Shown piece by piece: positions 16,942 to 26,010 of a stretch of 64,000 bases of DNA (the stretch's first letter is position 1; each line of letters starts with the position of its first letter). Both the position numbers and the translations under genes were made by a program. Source of the DNA: Enterovibrio norvegicus DSM 15893 (GTDB lineage Bacteria > Pseudomonadota > Gammaproteobacteria > Enterobacterales > Vibrionaceae); the NCBI RefSeq assembly GCF_900115495.1, contig NZ_FOWR01000023.1:25795-89794 (forward strand), read 5' to 3'. The notes under the pieces are model-generated. The model had not been told where the DNA came from. It made no database searches and saw only the letters and a list, made by a program, of their open reading frames with translations.

Positions 16942-17868
16942 TTAATTATATAAATCAAGAAATAGCTTGTTTGACTGATCCTTTTCAACCTCGGTCAATA
17001 ACCAATCAATAAATGCTTGCGCGTGTGGATGGAGGGCTTTTGATTTAGAGCTCACCAAATAAAATGCTTCTTGCGTCGTCACTTTGGTATCAAATAAACG
17101 GACCAGCTTTCCTTCATCGATGTATCTTTCGACCAAACTGCTCCTACCGAGTGCTATCCCGCCATGATTGACCGCCACTTCTAACGCATTAACCAAGGTA
17201 TCGAACTGACTACCACGATCAAACTCTGCATAGGGTAACCCCATGCGTGTGAACCAGTGTCCCCAGCCATCTTCGTAGCCAATGACATGAATTAATTTTT
17301 GTCTCAACAAATCACTAGGAGAGAACGCCGTATCCAATGTTGCAGCAAACGTCGGGCTACAAACAGGGTAAAGTACATCCCATGTAAGACGGTGTGCTTC
17401 TAAGTGTGCCCATTTGCCTTTACCGTGGGTAACCTCAACATCAAAATTGTTTGAATTTTCACGGTTATTCACCCATATATTACTGGTAATTCTTAGGTTT
17501 ATGTTTGGATTGTTGTCTGAAAACGTCTGAAGTCTAGGGGCTAGCCAATGGATGAAAAACACCAAGTTCACCCGAACATTAAGCAGCTTTGACCGTCCTT
17601 GACCAAACAACTCCTCGGTGATTTCAGACAGTTTTTCAATCGCCTCATGCACCACAGGAAGATAAGCAGCGCCCGCTTCTGTTAACTCAAGCCCCCGCGG
17701 AAGACGCACAAACAACGTTGTGCCTAATTGACTTTCCAGCCCCTTGATCTGCTGGCTGATAGCCGCTTGGGTAATGTGCAGTTCTTGGGATGCATGGGTG
17801 AAGCTCAAGTGCCTTGCTGCGGCTTCGAAAGAACGAAGCCAATTCAGAGGCGGTAATCTCTTTTTCAT
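16942..17868 (-). CDS. dddR: LysR-family regulator of DMSP catabolism, DddR-like
   Basis: A 308-residue LysR protein of the GcvA-like branch: LPPLNWLRSFEAAARHLSFT and ITQAAISQQIKGLESQLG form the DNA-binding helix-turn-helix (residues 5-65), followed by the periplasmic-binding-protein-like effector domain. ATG at 17868 is chosen because AGGAAAATAGCG precedes it and family alignments begin there; upstream codons would add 27 residues of atypical sequence. Lying between dddD and the divergent dddT it matches the regulator that induces ddd genes in response to DMSP in other bacteria. The inducer here is inferred from context. Confidence 0.88.
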   Translation of the reverse strand: MKKRLPPLNWLRSFEAAARHLSFTHASQELHITQAAISQQIKGLESQLGTTLFVRLPRGLELTEAGAAYLPVVHEAIEKLSEITEELFGQGRSKLLNVRVNLVFFIHWLAPRLQTFSDNNPNINLRITSNIWVNNRENSNNFDVEVTHGKGKWAHLEAHRLTWDVLYPVCSPTFAATLDTAFSPSDLLRQKLIHVIGYEDGWGHWFTRMGLPYAEFDRGSQFDTLVNALEVAVNHGGIALGRSSLVERYIDEGKLVRLFDTKVTTQEAFYLVSSKSKALHPHAQAFIDWLLTEVEKDQSNKLFLDLYN

Positions 17869-18145
17869 CGCTATTTTCCTGATGTGTTTCTTGTCGAATG
17901 TAATAAAAACAATTACGTAAAAATCCATCAAAATTATCAACACCCTCACGTATAAATTTTCTTATACCAATGACCGCATTTTTATTAATTGCGAAGGCAT
18001 CTCTAAATATGAAAGTTTACTTAACGTCAAAAAGCCAAAGGACACATGCTAAATCGCGACAAAATCATGACGCATTTAATACATAAATAAAAAATGTGAC
18101 GAATAACGGTATTTATATACGCATATTCGGACGAGGAGTTATGCA

Positions 18146-19717
18146 ATGGAAACGGATGTAAATCCAAGCAACTCAAAAGGAATTTTTGCGGGGGTTAACC
18201 CTGTCATGGCAATTGGCTCTTCCGCGCTTGCTGTATTGTTTGTTTTATACACGGTGATCATGCCTGAACACGCAAACAGTGTTTATTCAGCCGCTAAAGG
18301 CTACATCGCGTCAAACTTTGCTTGGTACTACGTGGGGTTGATGAGCGTGTTTCTGTTCATCGCTGTCTACTTGGTGTTTAGTCGCTACGGCAGCATTCGA
18401 CTAGGAAAAGATGATGAAAGGCCAGAGTTTGGCTTTTTCTCATGGTTTTCGATGTTGTTCGGTGCAGGAATAGGCATTGGTATTCTATTTTGGAGTATCG
18501 CAGAGCCTATGTACCACCTTCAAAGCAATCCGTTTATCTCACCTGACAATGCCCTCACCATTGAAGCGGCACAAGTTGCCATGCGCGTCAGTATTTTTCA
18601 TTGGGGTTTGCACGGTTGGGGCTTATTTGCTCTTTGTGGACTCTCTCTTGCTTATTTTTCTTATCGCAAAGGCTTACCTCTTTCTATTCGCTCTGGCCTT
18701 TACCCTTTATTGGGTAACCGTATTTATGGCCCGATAGGTCATGCTGCTGATTTATTGGCCGTGTTCGGCACCGTTTTTGGTATTGCAACGTCCTTAGGGT
18801 TGGGCGCACAGCAAATGAACGCAGGGCTGAATTACCTCTTCGGTATCGAAGTCAGCACAACGACGCAGATGGTATTGATCGTGGTAATTTCAATCATCGC
18901 GACGTTCTCGGTCATCACTGGCGTCAACAAAGGTATCCGCATTCTTAGTGAGCTGAATATGCAGCTTACTGTTGTCATGCTTGCGTTCTTTATCATCCTT
19001 GGCCCAACGGCATATGTGATTGGATCCTTCTTTACCAATTTAGGCGACTACATGCTCAATGTTACGTCGCTAGGCCTTTGGGTTGATCCAAACCCTGAGC
19101 ATACGTGGCAAGGTTCTTGGACCATTTTCTATTGGGGATGGTGGATTGCATGGGCACCTTTCTGTGGCATTTTCATCGCGCGTATCTCCCGTGGCCGCAC
19201 CATTCGTGAATTCATCCTTGGTGTGCTTATCGCCCCCACCATGTTGGCTGCATTTTGGATCACCATTTTCGGCAACACAGCGATGTACATCGAACTGTTT
19301 GGTCAAGGCGGCGTGGTAGATGCCGTGAATGACGACCTTACGCTGGCCTTATTCAAAACCATCGAACTGATGGATGCAGGCACTATTCTGACTACGCTCG
19401 GTGCATCTATTTGCACCATCATGCTAGTGACGTATTTCGTGACTTCTGCGGATTCCGCCACGCTGGTTATCTGCACCCTCATCTCTATGGGTAACCCTCA
19501 CCCACCCATGCGTTACCGTATTTTTTGGGGCATGTCGATTGGGCTTGTCGCTGCCGTATTACTGCTTGCGGGTGGGTTAGGCGCATTGCAAACCGCCTCC
19601 ATCATCGCCGCATTGCCTTATTCCATCGTGATCATCGCCACCATCGTTGGTCTTTACAAAGCACTAAGAGCAGAGCCTCTTCCTGGAAAATCTGAAGTCA
19701 TAGGAGTAGCAAAATGA
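18146..19717 (+). CDS. dddT: BCCT-family DMSP/betaine transporter DddT
   Basis: A 523-residue 12-helix inner-membrane transporter of the betaine-choline-carnitine family. The BCCT signature is clear: WTIFYWGWWIAWAPFCGIFI followed by ARISRGRTIRE, plus GAGIGIGILFWSIAEP. Members import quaternary ammonium or sulfonium compounds with sodium or protons; in this cluster DMSP is the expected substrate. ATG at 18146 has GAGGAG 8 nt upstream (an ATG at 18141 is out of frame and stops quickly). The last codon overlaps dddB by ATGA. Confidence 0.93.
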   Translation: METDVNPSNSKGIFAGVNPVMAIGSSALAVLFVLYTVIMPEHANSVYSAAKGYIASNFAWYYVGLMSVFLFIAVYLVFSRYGSIRLGKDDERPEFGFFSWFSMLFGAGIGIGILFWSIAEPMYHLQSNPFISPDNALTIEAAQVAMRVSIFHWGLHGWGLFALCGLSLAYFSYRKGLPLSIRSGLYPLLGNRIYGPIGHAADLLAVFGTVFGIATSLGLGAQQMNAGLNYLFGIEVSTTTQMVLIVVISIIATFSVITGVNKGIRILSELNMQLTVVMLAFFIILGPTAYVIGSFFTNLGDYMLNVTSLGLWVDPNPEHTWQGSWTIFYWGWWIAWAPFCGIFIARISRGRTIREFILGVLIAPTMLAAFWITIFGNTAMYIELFGQGGVVDAVNDDLTLALFKTIELMDAGTILTTLGASICTIMLVTYFVTSADSATLVICTLISMGNPHPPMRYRIFWGMSIGLVAAVLLLAGGLGALQTASIIAALPYSIVIIATIVGLYKALRAEPLPGKSEVIGVAK

Positions 19718-20874
19718 GCGCATCAGTCACCTTACCTCGAATGATGGAAATTGGCGGCGGTGCCGTCGCGCAAGTTCCAAACATGGTCAAAAATTTGAAT
19801 GCATCACGTGTGTTGCTGATCACTGATAAAAACATGGTTGAATTCGGTTACGTCGCGAAGCTTCAAGGCATCCTGATTGAAGCTGATATCGCATCCAGCG
19901 TGTATGCCGACACCATTCCTGAGCCAACCTCAAGTTCGATAGAAGAAGCGGTGCTGGTGACGCGTGAAGGCAACTTTGATTGCATCATTGCATTGGGTGG
20001 CGGGAGCGCAATCGACAGTGCGAAAGCAGTCAGTATTCTGGCACGCTTTGGCGGAAAAATGCGCGATTACAAAGTGCCTCGCATGGTGAATGAAGAAGGC
20101 ATTCCTATCATCGCCATTCCAACCACCGCAGGTACTGGCTCCGAAGTAACGCGCTTTACCGTGATCACCGATGACGAATCTGAAGAAAAAATGCTGTGTG
20201 TTGGATTAGGGTTTGCTCCCTATGCTGCGGTTGTCGATTATGAACTCACCATGTCTCTGCCTGCCCGCACCACCGCAGACACAGGCATTGATGCCCTTAC
20301 TCACGCTATCGAGGCATACGTGAGCAAAAAGGCCAGCCCATTTAGCGATTACCACGCCCTTGAAGCCATTCGCCTTATCGCGCCGAACCTTCGGACGGTT
20401 TATCACGACGGTAAAGACACGGATGCACGTGAGAAACTCATGCGCGGCGCAACCTACGCGGGCATCGCGTTTTCAAATGCATCGGTTGCCTTGGTGCACG
20501 GCATGAGCCGCCCAATTGGCGCGTTCTTCCACGTGCCGCATGGCTTATCAAACGCCATGTTATTACCTACCGTGACGGCATTCTCCATTGAAGCAGCGCC
20601 GGAACGCTATGCAGACTGCGCGGTTGCCATGGGCATTGCTCAACAAGACGATCCGATCGATGTCGCCAATGCGCGTTTGATCGAGGAGCTTACCGCTATC
20701 AATCTCGAACTCAACGTTCCCACTCTGAAAGAATTTGGGGTGGAATTCTCCATGTTCGAAACCGTACTCAACACCATGATCGAACAAGCCTTGCTGTCCG
20801 GCTCGCCCGCTAACAACCCGAAAGTGCCGACGCCCGATGAAATGAAAAATCTTTACCTAAATCTTTGGTCTTAA
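19714..20874 (+). CDS. dddB: Iron-containing alcohol dehydrogenase DddB
   Basis: A 386-residue group III (iron-activated) alcohol dehydrogenase. Visible motifs: GGGSAIDSAKA nucleotide-binding loop near residue 96, PTTAGTGSEVTRF, DALTHAIEAY and HGMSRPIGAFFHVPHG carrying metal-binding histidines. In the DddD pathway it oxidises the 3-hydroxypropionate unit to malonate semialdehyde. Start overlaps dddT by 4 nt, so the two are coupled; dddC follows after 18 nt. Confidence 0.93.
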   Translation: MSASVTLPRMMEIGGGAVAQVPNMVKNLNASRVLLITDKNMVEFGYVAKLQGILIEADIASSVYADTIPEPTSSSIEEAVLVTREGNFDCIIALGGGSAIDSAKAVSILARFGGKMRDYKVPRMVNEEGIPIIAIPTTAGTGSEVTRFTVITDDESEEKMLCVGLGFAPYAAVVDYELTMSLPARTTADTGIDALTHAIEAYVSKKASPFSDYHALEAIRLIAPNLRTVYHDGKDTDAREKLMRGATYAGIAFSNASVALVHGMSRPIGAFFHVPHGLSNAMLLPTVTAFSIEAAPERYADCAVAMGIAQQDDPIDVANARLIEELTAINLELNVPTLKEFGVEFSMFETVLNTMIEQALLSGSPANNPKVPTPDEMKNLYLNLWS

Positions 20875-20892
20875 GGAAGAGGAACCACACAA

Positions 20893-22386
20893 ATGAAAAC
20901 AATTGGACACTTGATCAACGGCGAACAGCGAGAAGAGGGCGAGCAAACACAATTGGTGTACAACCCTGCAACGGGCGAAGCCACAAAAGAGCTGTTATTG
21001 GCCAATGATGACCTGGTGGATGAAGCCATCGAAGCCGCGAGAACGGCTTTCCAAACATGGCGAAATGAACCGCCGATCAAGCGCGCGCGTGTCATGTTCC
21101 GCTACAAGCAATTATTGGAAGAACATAAAGATGAGATTTGCCGACTGATTGGTGAGGAGCACGGCAAGATCGCCCACGATGCAGCGGGCGAATTGCAGCG
21201 TGGTATCGAAAACGTTGAATACGCATGTTCAGCCGCAGAGTTATTGAAAGGCGAATTTAGCAAGAACGTCGGCCCATCGATTGATTCTTGGTCAGAACAT
21301 CAACCTCTGGGTGTGGTTGCGGGCATTACGCCGTTCAACTTCCCTGCCATGGTGCCACTTTGGATGTTCCCGATGGCGATCGTCTGCGGTAACTGCTTTA
21401 TTCTCAAGCCGTCAGAAAAAGACCCCAGTGCCGCGTTGTACATTGCCAATCTTCTCAAACAAGCCGGTCTGCCTGATGGCGTGATGCAAGTCATTCAAGG
21501 CGGCAAGCCTGTGGTCGATCGCCTGCTTAAAAGTGCAGACGTCGAAGCCATCAGCTTCGTTGGCAGTACGCCGATTGCAAAGTACATTTACGAAACCGCA
21601 AGTCAAAACGGCAAACGTTGCCAAGCGCTAGGCGGTGCGAAGAACCACGCCATCGTGATGCCTGATTGCGACCTCGACAATGCGGTAAACCAACTGATTG
21701 GTGCGGCATACGGTTCAAGTGGTGAACGCTGTATGGCCTTGTCTGTTGCAGTTGCCGTCGGCAACGAAACCGCCGATAAGCTCGCAGCCATGCTCAAGCC
21801 AAAGTTAGAGGAACTTCGCGTGGGCGCGTTTTATGACAATGACAACGATTTTGGCCCGCTGATCAGCCGAGAACATCAGCAAAAAGTGGTGTCATACATT
21901 GATTCGGCAGAGCAAGATGGCGCCACGATTGTTGCTGATGGAAGACACCCCAATATTGAAGGTTACTCAAGCGGGTACTTTGTTGGGCCGACGTTGATTG
22001 ATAATGTGTCTCCGACCATGGAAAGCTATCAACAAGAAATCTTCGGGCCTGTTTTACAAATCATCCGCGCGGATTCGATGCAAGACGCGATGGATTTGAT
22101 CGACAAACATGCTTACGGCAATGGCACCTGCATCTTTACACGTGACGGTGAAGCCGCGCGCTACTTCTCGGATAACATCAAGGTCGGCATGGTCGGTATC
22201 AATGTGCCGCTCCCTGTTCCCGTCGCTTACCACAGCTTTGGCGGCTGGAAACAATCTCTGTTTGGTGACTTACACGCCTACGGACCTGATTCAGTCAAAT
22301 TCTATACCCGTAGGAAAACCATTACACAACGTTGGCCATCAGCCAATGTACGTGAAGGGGCGACGTTCTCGATGCCAGTGCTCTAA
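20893..22386 (+). CDS. dddC: CoA-acylating (methyl)malonate-semialdehyde dehydrogenase DddC
   Basis: A 497-residue aldehyde dehydrogenase of the MmsA type: FILKPSEKDPSA, ISFVGSTPIAKYI and the active-site Cys in SSGERCMALSVAV. It would turn malonate semialdehyde into acetyl-CoA and CO2, finishing DMSP carbon use and regenerating the acetyl-CoA consumed by DddD. SD AAGGAAGAGG precedes the ATG. Last gene of dddTBC, followed by a strong terminator at 22411. Confidence 0.93.
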   Translation: MKTIGHLINGEQREEGEQTQLVYNPATGEATKELLLANDDLVDEAIEAARTAFQTWRNEPPIKRARVMFRYKQLLEEHKDEICRLIGEEHGKIAHDAAGELQRGIENVEYACSAAELLKGEFSKNVGPSIDSWSEHQPLGVVAGITPFNFPAMVPLWMFPMAIVCGNCFILKPSEKDPSAALYIANLLKQAGLPDGVMQVIQGGKPVVDRLLKSADVEAISFVGSTPIAKYIYETASQNGKRCQALGGAKNHAIVMPDCDLDNAVNQLIGAAYGSSGERCMALSVAVAVGNETADKLAAMLKPKLEELRVGAFYDNDNDFGPLISREHQQKVVSYIDSAEQDGATIVADGRHPNIEGYSSGYFVGPTLIDNVSPTMESYQQEIFGPVLQIIRADSMQDAMDLIDKHAYGNGTCIFTRDGEAARYFSDNIKVGMVGINVPLPVPVAYHSFGGWKQSLFGDLHAYGPDSVKFYTRRKTITQRWPSANVREGATFSMPVL

Positions 22387-22410
22387 TTCGGTAATGACAT
22401 GGCTCACAAC

Positions 22411-22437
22411 AAAACCCAGCCTCGCGCTGGGTTTTGA
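22411..22437 (+). terminator. Terminator of the dddTBC operon
   Basis: A 10-bp stem (AAAACCCAGC / GCTGGGTTTT) with a 5-nt loop starts 24 nt past the dddC stop. Confidence 0.85.
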
Positions 22438-22556
22438 TTGTTTAGATGGCCCATTTCTCACAGGTGAAGCGCTTTGCGCTGAAAAGTCGCCATTTTTTTT
22501 CAGTACTTAGCAAGTCACTGCTAGAATACAGCCAACATCAATACAGAGACGTAGAT

Positions 22557-23132
22557 ATGCAAGTTTCGCTCACGCAATTTATGACAGATAACGATTTAGA
22601 AAATCAGTTGTTATCTGAGATGCAAACAAAAGGCTTTGTTACCGCCATGGCGGCAGCACCTTACATGATTGATCCAAGTGAATGGTTAGCTTTCATGTGG
22701 GGCGGAGAGGAAGAGTCACCGTTCTCAAGTCACGAACAGCTTGAGCAATACGCGAATATCATCGTCAACTTGTGGAACGAGCAACGCGGCGCGCTGCTGT
22801 CTGCCGAGTGGCAATGGCCTGAAGGCTGCGCGCTGAGCGATACCGACATTGTTACCGCCGACACTCGCCTCTACTGTGAAGGCCTGCTTCAAGGTTGGAC
22901 ACTTGCACGTGATGATTGGGAAATTCTGATGCCAGAAGATTCCCAAGAAAGCGCCCTGCTTGGCGGCGTGTTGCTGTCAATTAGCCTGCTGTTCGATCCA
23001 GAAGCTGCACTGCCAACCCTTGAAGCACAAGGCGCCGCAGAATTGGCCCAATTCGAAGAAATATTCAAAGGCATGCCAGTGATGCTTTGTGGCCTGACGC
23101 AACGCGCAGCGCAGCTTGTAGAAGAGGCGTAA
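22557..23132 (+). CDS. UPF0149 (YecA/YgfB) family protein
   Basis: A 191-residue acidic cytoplasmic protein with the UPF0149 pattern: GFVTAMAAAPYMIDPSEWLAFMWGG near the N-terminus and LYCEGLLQGWTLARDDWEIL in the middle. It lacks the C-terminal cysteine-rich SEC-C zinc motif that some YecA proteins carry. Function unknown. ATG at 22557 is chosen; upstream sequence in frame runs into the dddC terminator region and is not protein-like. Monocistronic, with a terminator at 23162. Confidence 0.82.
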   Translation: MQVSLTQFMTDNDLENQLLSEMQTKGFVTAMAAAPYMIDPSEWLAFMWGGEEESPFSSHEQLEQYANIIVNLWNEQRGALLSAEWQWPEGCALSDTDIVTADTRLYCEGLLQGWTLARDDWEILMPEDSQESALLGGVLLSISLLFDPEAALPTLEAQGAAELAQFEEIFKGMPVMLCGLTQRAAQLVEEA

Positions 23133-23161
23133 TCCGCTCTCGATCTCAAACACATACTTTC

Positions 23162-23187
23162 AAACGGCTGCCACTGTGCAGCCGTTT
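23162..23187 (+). terminator. Terminator of the UPF0149 gene
   Basis: A 10-bp stem (AAACGGCTGC / GCAGCCGTTT) with loop CACTGT, beginning 29 nt after the stop codon. Confidence 0.8.
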
Positions 23188-23485
23188 CTATAACCGCGGT
23201 CTACATACAAACACAACCTGAAGATGCAGGATTCAGCTCGCTCGAAGGGAGGGCATAAACATTGTGCTTTTTATGAGCAAAACAAATCGCGCACTGTTCG
23301 AATAATCCTGATATAGTCCCGCCCCTTGCTTTCAACATCCCCATGTTTTCAGCAAACAACGATGTCCGGCGCTGTTTCGCGTGTCTCCTGTCAACCAGTG
23401 ATACAACTATCACGACAAGATTCATCGGATAATCACCTTTTCATGTCATACGCTACCAACAGGTAGTATTGCTCGGGATACCTCC
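23188..23485 (+). other. Noncoding stretch upstream of dbpA, probable long leader
   Basis: Almost 300 bp with no credible gene. A TATAGT hexamer near 23312 could be a -10 box, which would leave a leader of about 160 nt. Helicase mRNAs often carry long regulated leaders, but no specific element was recognised. Confidence 0.4.
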
Positions 23486-24898
23486 GTGACCAAAGAATCA
23501 AACTCTGCAGGCCAACAGGCTGCGTTTTCTACATTGCCGCTAAAAGCGGAACTAATTTCTACCTTGAATACGATTGGTTTTGAAACCATGACGCCGATTC
23601 AAGCGCAAAGTCTCCCTGCCATTTTGGACGGGAAAGACGTTATTGGTCAGGGAAAAACAGGCTCGGGCAAAACCGCAGCGTTCGGTTTGGGTTTACTCAA
23701 CCGTTTAGACGTGAAGCGTTTCCGTATTCAAACATTGGTGATGTGTCCGACGCGTGAACTGGCTGACCAAGTCGCCGTAGAAATCCGCACCTTGGCGCGT
23801 GGCATTCACAACATCAAAGTGCTCACCCTATGTGGTGGTGTCCCAATGGGCCCTCAGATCGGTTCACTTGAGCACGGTGCACACATCGTTGTTGGCACAC
23901 CAGGTCGTATTCAAGACCACCTAGAAAAGGGCCGTCTGTCATTAGAGAACGTGAACACCTTGGTGCTTGATGAAGCTGACCGCATGCTAGAAATGGGCTT
24001 CCAGCCTGCATTAGATGCCATCATTCAAGATATTCCAGCAGGTCGCCAAACCTTGCTGTTCAGTGCAACGTTTCCATCGCAGATCCAAGCGATCAGCAAG
24101 CAAATTATGAATAGCCCGCTGATGGTGAAAGTAGAATCTACTCACGATAACAGCAGCATTTCACAACACTTCTATCAGTGTGAAGGCAACCGTCAGCGTA
24201 TGGACGCGTTGCTGTTATTGCTGCTTAATCACCAGCCAGAAAGTGCGGTGGTGTTCTGTAACACCAAACGTGAGACCAAAGATGTTGCGGCGTGCCTTGA
24301 GAATGAAGGCTTCTCAGTCGTTGCATTGCACGGTGATTTGGAACAACGCGACCGCGACCAAATGCTGCTTAAATTCGCGAACAAGAGTGTCACTGTGATG
24401 GTTGCAACCGACGTTGCAGCACGTGGCCTCGACATCGATTCATTGGATGCCGTGATTAACTACCACGTTGCGTTCGACACTGAAGTACACGTTCACCGCG
24501 TAGGCCGTACTGGCCGTGCGGGTAGCCAAGGTGCTGCTTACACCCTTTACGGCAGTGAAGACGGTTACAAAATCGCGTTGCTTGAAGATTACCTAGGCCG
24601 CGAAATCAAAGGTGAAGAACTGCCAGATTCGTCTGTCATGCAAGCATTGCCACCAGAGCCTTTGATGGCAACACTGCACATTGATGGCGGTAAGAAAAGT
24701 AAAGTTCGCCCAGGTGACATCCTTGGTGCACTGACTGGCGGCGATGACGGCATTCAAGGTGCTGACGTTGGTAAAATCAAAGTCACGGATTACCGCTCTT
24801 ACGTTGCCGTTAAACGCAACGTGGCGAAGAAAGCGCTGAAGAAATTGTCTGCAGGCAAAATCAAAGGCCGCACATATCGTGTGTGGCAACTGCGCTAA
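23486..24898 (+). CDS. dbpA: ATP-dependent RNA helicase DbpA
   Basis: A 470-residue DEAD-box helicase with GQGKTGSGKTAAFGLGLL, PTRELA, TPGR, VLDEADRMLEMGF, SAT and HRVGRTGRAG, followed by the C-terminal RNA-binding domain (about 395-470, KVRPGDILGALTG and VKRNVAKKALKKLSAGKIKGR) that targets DbpA to hairpin 92 of 23S rRNA. It acts in assembly of the large ribosomal subunit. The start is a GTG at 23486 with only a poor SD; no ATG start fits better. Confidence 0.94.
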   Translation: MTKESNSAGQQAAFSTLPLKAELISTLNTIGFETMTPIQAQSLPAILDGKDVIGQGKTGSGKTAAFGLGLLNRLDVKRFRIQTLVMCPTRELADQVAVEIRTLARGIHNIKVLTLCGGVPMGPQIGSLEHGAHIVVGTPGRIQDHLEKGRLSLENVNTLVLDEADRMLEMGFQPALDAIIQDIPAGRQTLLFSATFPSQIQAISKQIMNSPLMVKVESTHDNSSISQHFYQCEGNRQRMDALLLLLLNHQPESAVVFCNTKRETKDVAACLENEGFSVVALHGDLEQRDRDQMLLKFANKSVTVMVATDVAARGLDIDSLDAVINYHVAFDTEVHVHRVGRTGRAGSQGAAYTLYGSEDGYKIALLEDYLGREIKGEELPDSSVMQALPPEPLMATLHIDGGKKSKVRPGDILGALTGGDDGIQGADVGKIKVTDYRSYVAVKRNVAKKALKKLSAGKIKGRTYRVWQLR

Positions 24899-24935
24899 TT
24901 TAGACCTCAAGAGTTACGCTGCTTTTATGGAATAG

Positions 24936-24963
24936 AAAATGCCGTCTCCACAGACGGCATTTT
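24936..24963 (+). terminator. Terminator of dbpA
   Basis: A 12-bp stem (AAAATGCCGTCT / AGACGGCATTTT) with a 4-nt loop; symmetrical, so it may also serve the convergent symporter gene. Confidence 0.85.
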
Positions 24964-24987
24964 AATGTCTAAAATTTCACCCCAGCG

Positions 24988-25842
24988 TCATGCTCCCTCA
25001 CGTACATCTCGACGACTCATCACAATCATGATGATGGCAGGAATGTTCATCAAAATGCCATAAAGCAAGGGCGTCAGCGCGAGTTGTGGTTGATTAAGCT
25101 GAACCACGGCAACGAATATTGCTGTCCCTGCATTTTGAATTCCGACTTCGATAGATAACGTTTTCGACAACCTTGCATCACCGCCAATTCCTTTCGCCAC
25201 AGCAACGCCCAGTGCCATACCAAGAACACAGAGAAGAAGCACAGCGATAGAAGCAACGGAAAAGAGTTGATTGAAGACTTTGGTGTTCGCCGCGAGGGTG
25301 ATCGCGACAGTGAAAAATAGCGCCCACAACGCAGTACGACCGGCAAACTGAGCAAATCGCTCAAAGCCAGCCGACGAACAATAGTGCTTGAACATCATCC
25401 CCAACAATACCGGCACCAGAGTCACCGCAATAAGCTGCATGATGGCCGTTTTCATAGGAATGATGGCTGACACATCCGACAAAACAAACGGCAGCATTAA
25501 CGGCAAACTGAACGGAATGATAAGGCTGCTTATCGCTGTCATCGTGATAGAGAGTGCTGAATCGCCCCCGCAAAGATGACAAATTGCATTTGAAGATGCA
25601 CCACCCGGTGCTAACGCCAATATCCACAGCCCCACCGCCACCACTTCGGGAAGATTGAAGAGTTGAATTAAGCCATAAGCAATGATCGGCAAACCGATAA
25701 GCTGAGCAGACAGGCCCGCAGCCACCTTACCAGGAAATTGGGAAACACGCTTAAAGTCAGCAACGGTGAGGGTTAACCCCACACAAAACATCATCCAAGC
25801 AAGCGCGACAGGCAAGCCAATAGTTAGCATGGTTTGACTCAT
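24988..25842 (-). CDS. Bile acid:sodium symporter (BASS) family transporter
   Basis: A 284-residue inner-membrane protein with about nine hydrophobic segments. Typical BASS features: a conserved LALAPGGASSNAICHLCGGD stretch and SIEVGIQNAGTAIFV near residue 225, both part of the sodium-binding core. In bacteria these proteins import organic anions such as bile acids, pantoate or other carboxylates; the substrate here cannot be read from the sequence. Transcribed alone, convergent with dbpA. Confidence 0.88.
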   Translation of the reverse strand: MSQTMLTIGLPVALAWMMFCVGLTLTVADFKRVSQFPGKVAAGLSAQLIGLPIIAYGLIQLFNLPEVVAVGLWILALAPGGASSNAICHLCGGDSALSITMTAISSLIIPFSLPLMLPFVLSDVSAIIPMKTAIMQLIAVTLVPVLLGMMFKHYCSSAGFERFAQFAGRTALWALFFTVAITLAANTKVFNQLFSVASIAVLLLCVLGMALGVAVAKGIGGDARLSKTLSIEVGIQNAGTAIFVAVVQLNQPQLALTPLLYGILMNIPAIIMIVMSRRDVREGA

Positions 25843-25963
25843 AGAATATCCTTCACTGACATCGAAACGACCCGCTGGTTATTATTGTTTTCGTGTTGCT
25901 CGTACATGATTTTCACGTCGTAAATAGGCGGGTTCAACGCGCGGAACAATTTAACAGATCAAA

Positions 25964-25988
25964 AAAGGCGAACAATGCGTTCGCCTTT
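25964..25988 (-). terminator. Terminator of nadA
   Basis: A 10-bp stem (AAAGGCGAAC / GTTCGCCTTT) with a 5-nt loop and a T-run of six on the minus strand, 23 nt past the nadA stop. Confidence 0.85.
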
Positions 25989-26010
25989 AAACTAGAGAGA
26001 GCATCAAACT

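Noticed and set aside
23201..23425. 74-codon minus-strand frame upstream of dbpA
   Set aside because: Cys-rich, without start signals; it covers the probable dbpA promoter and leader.
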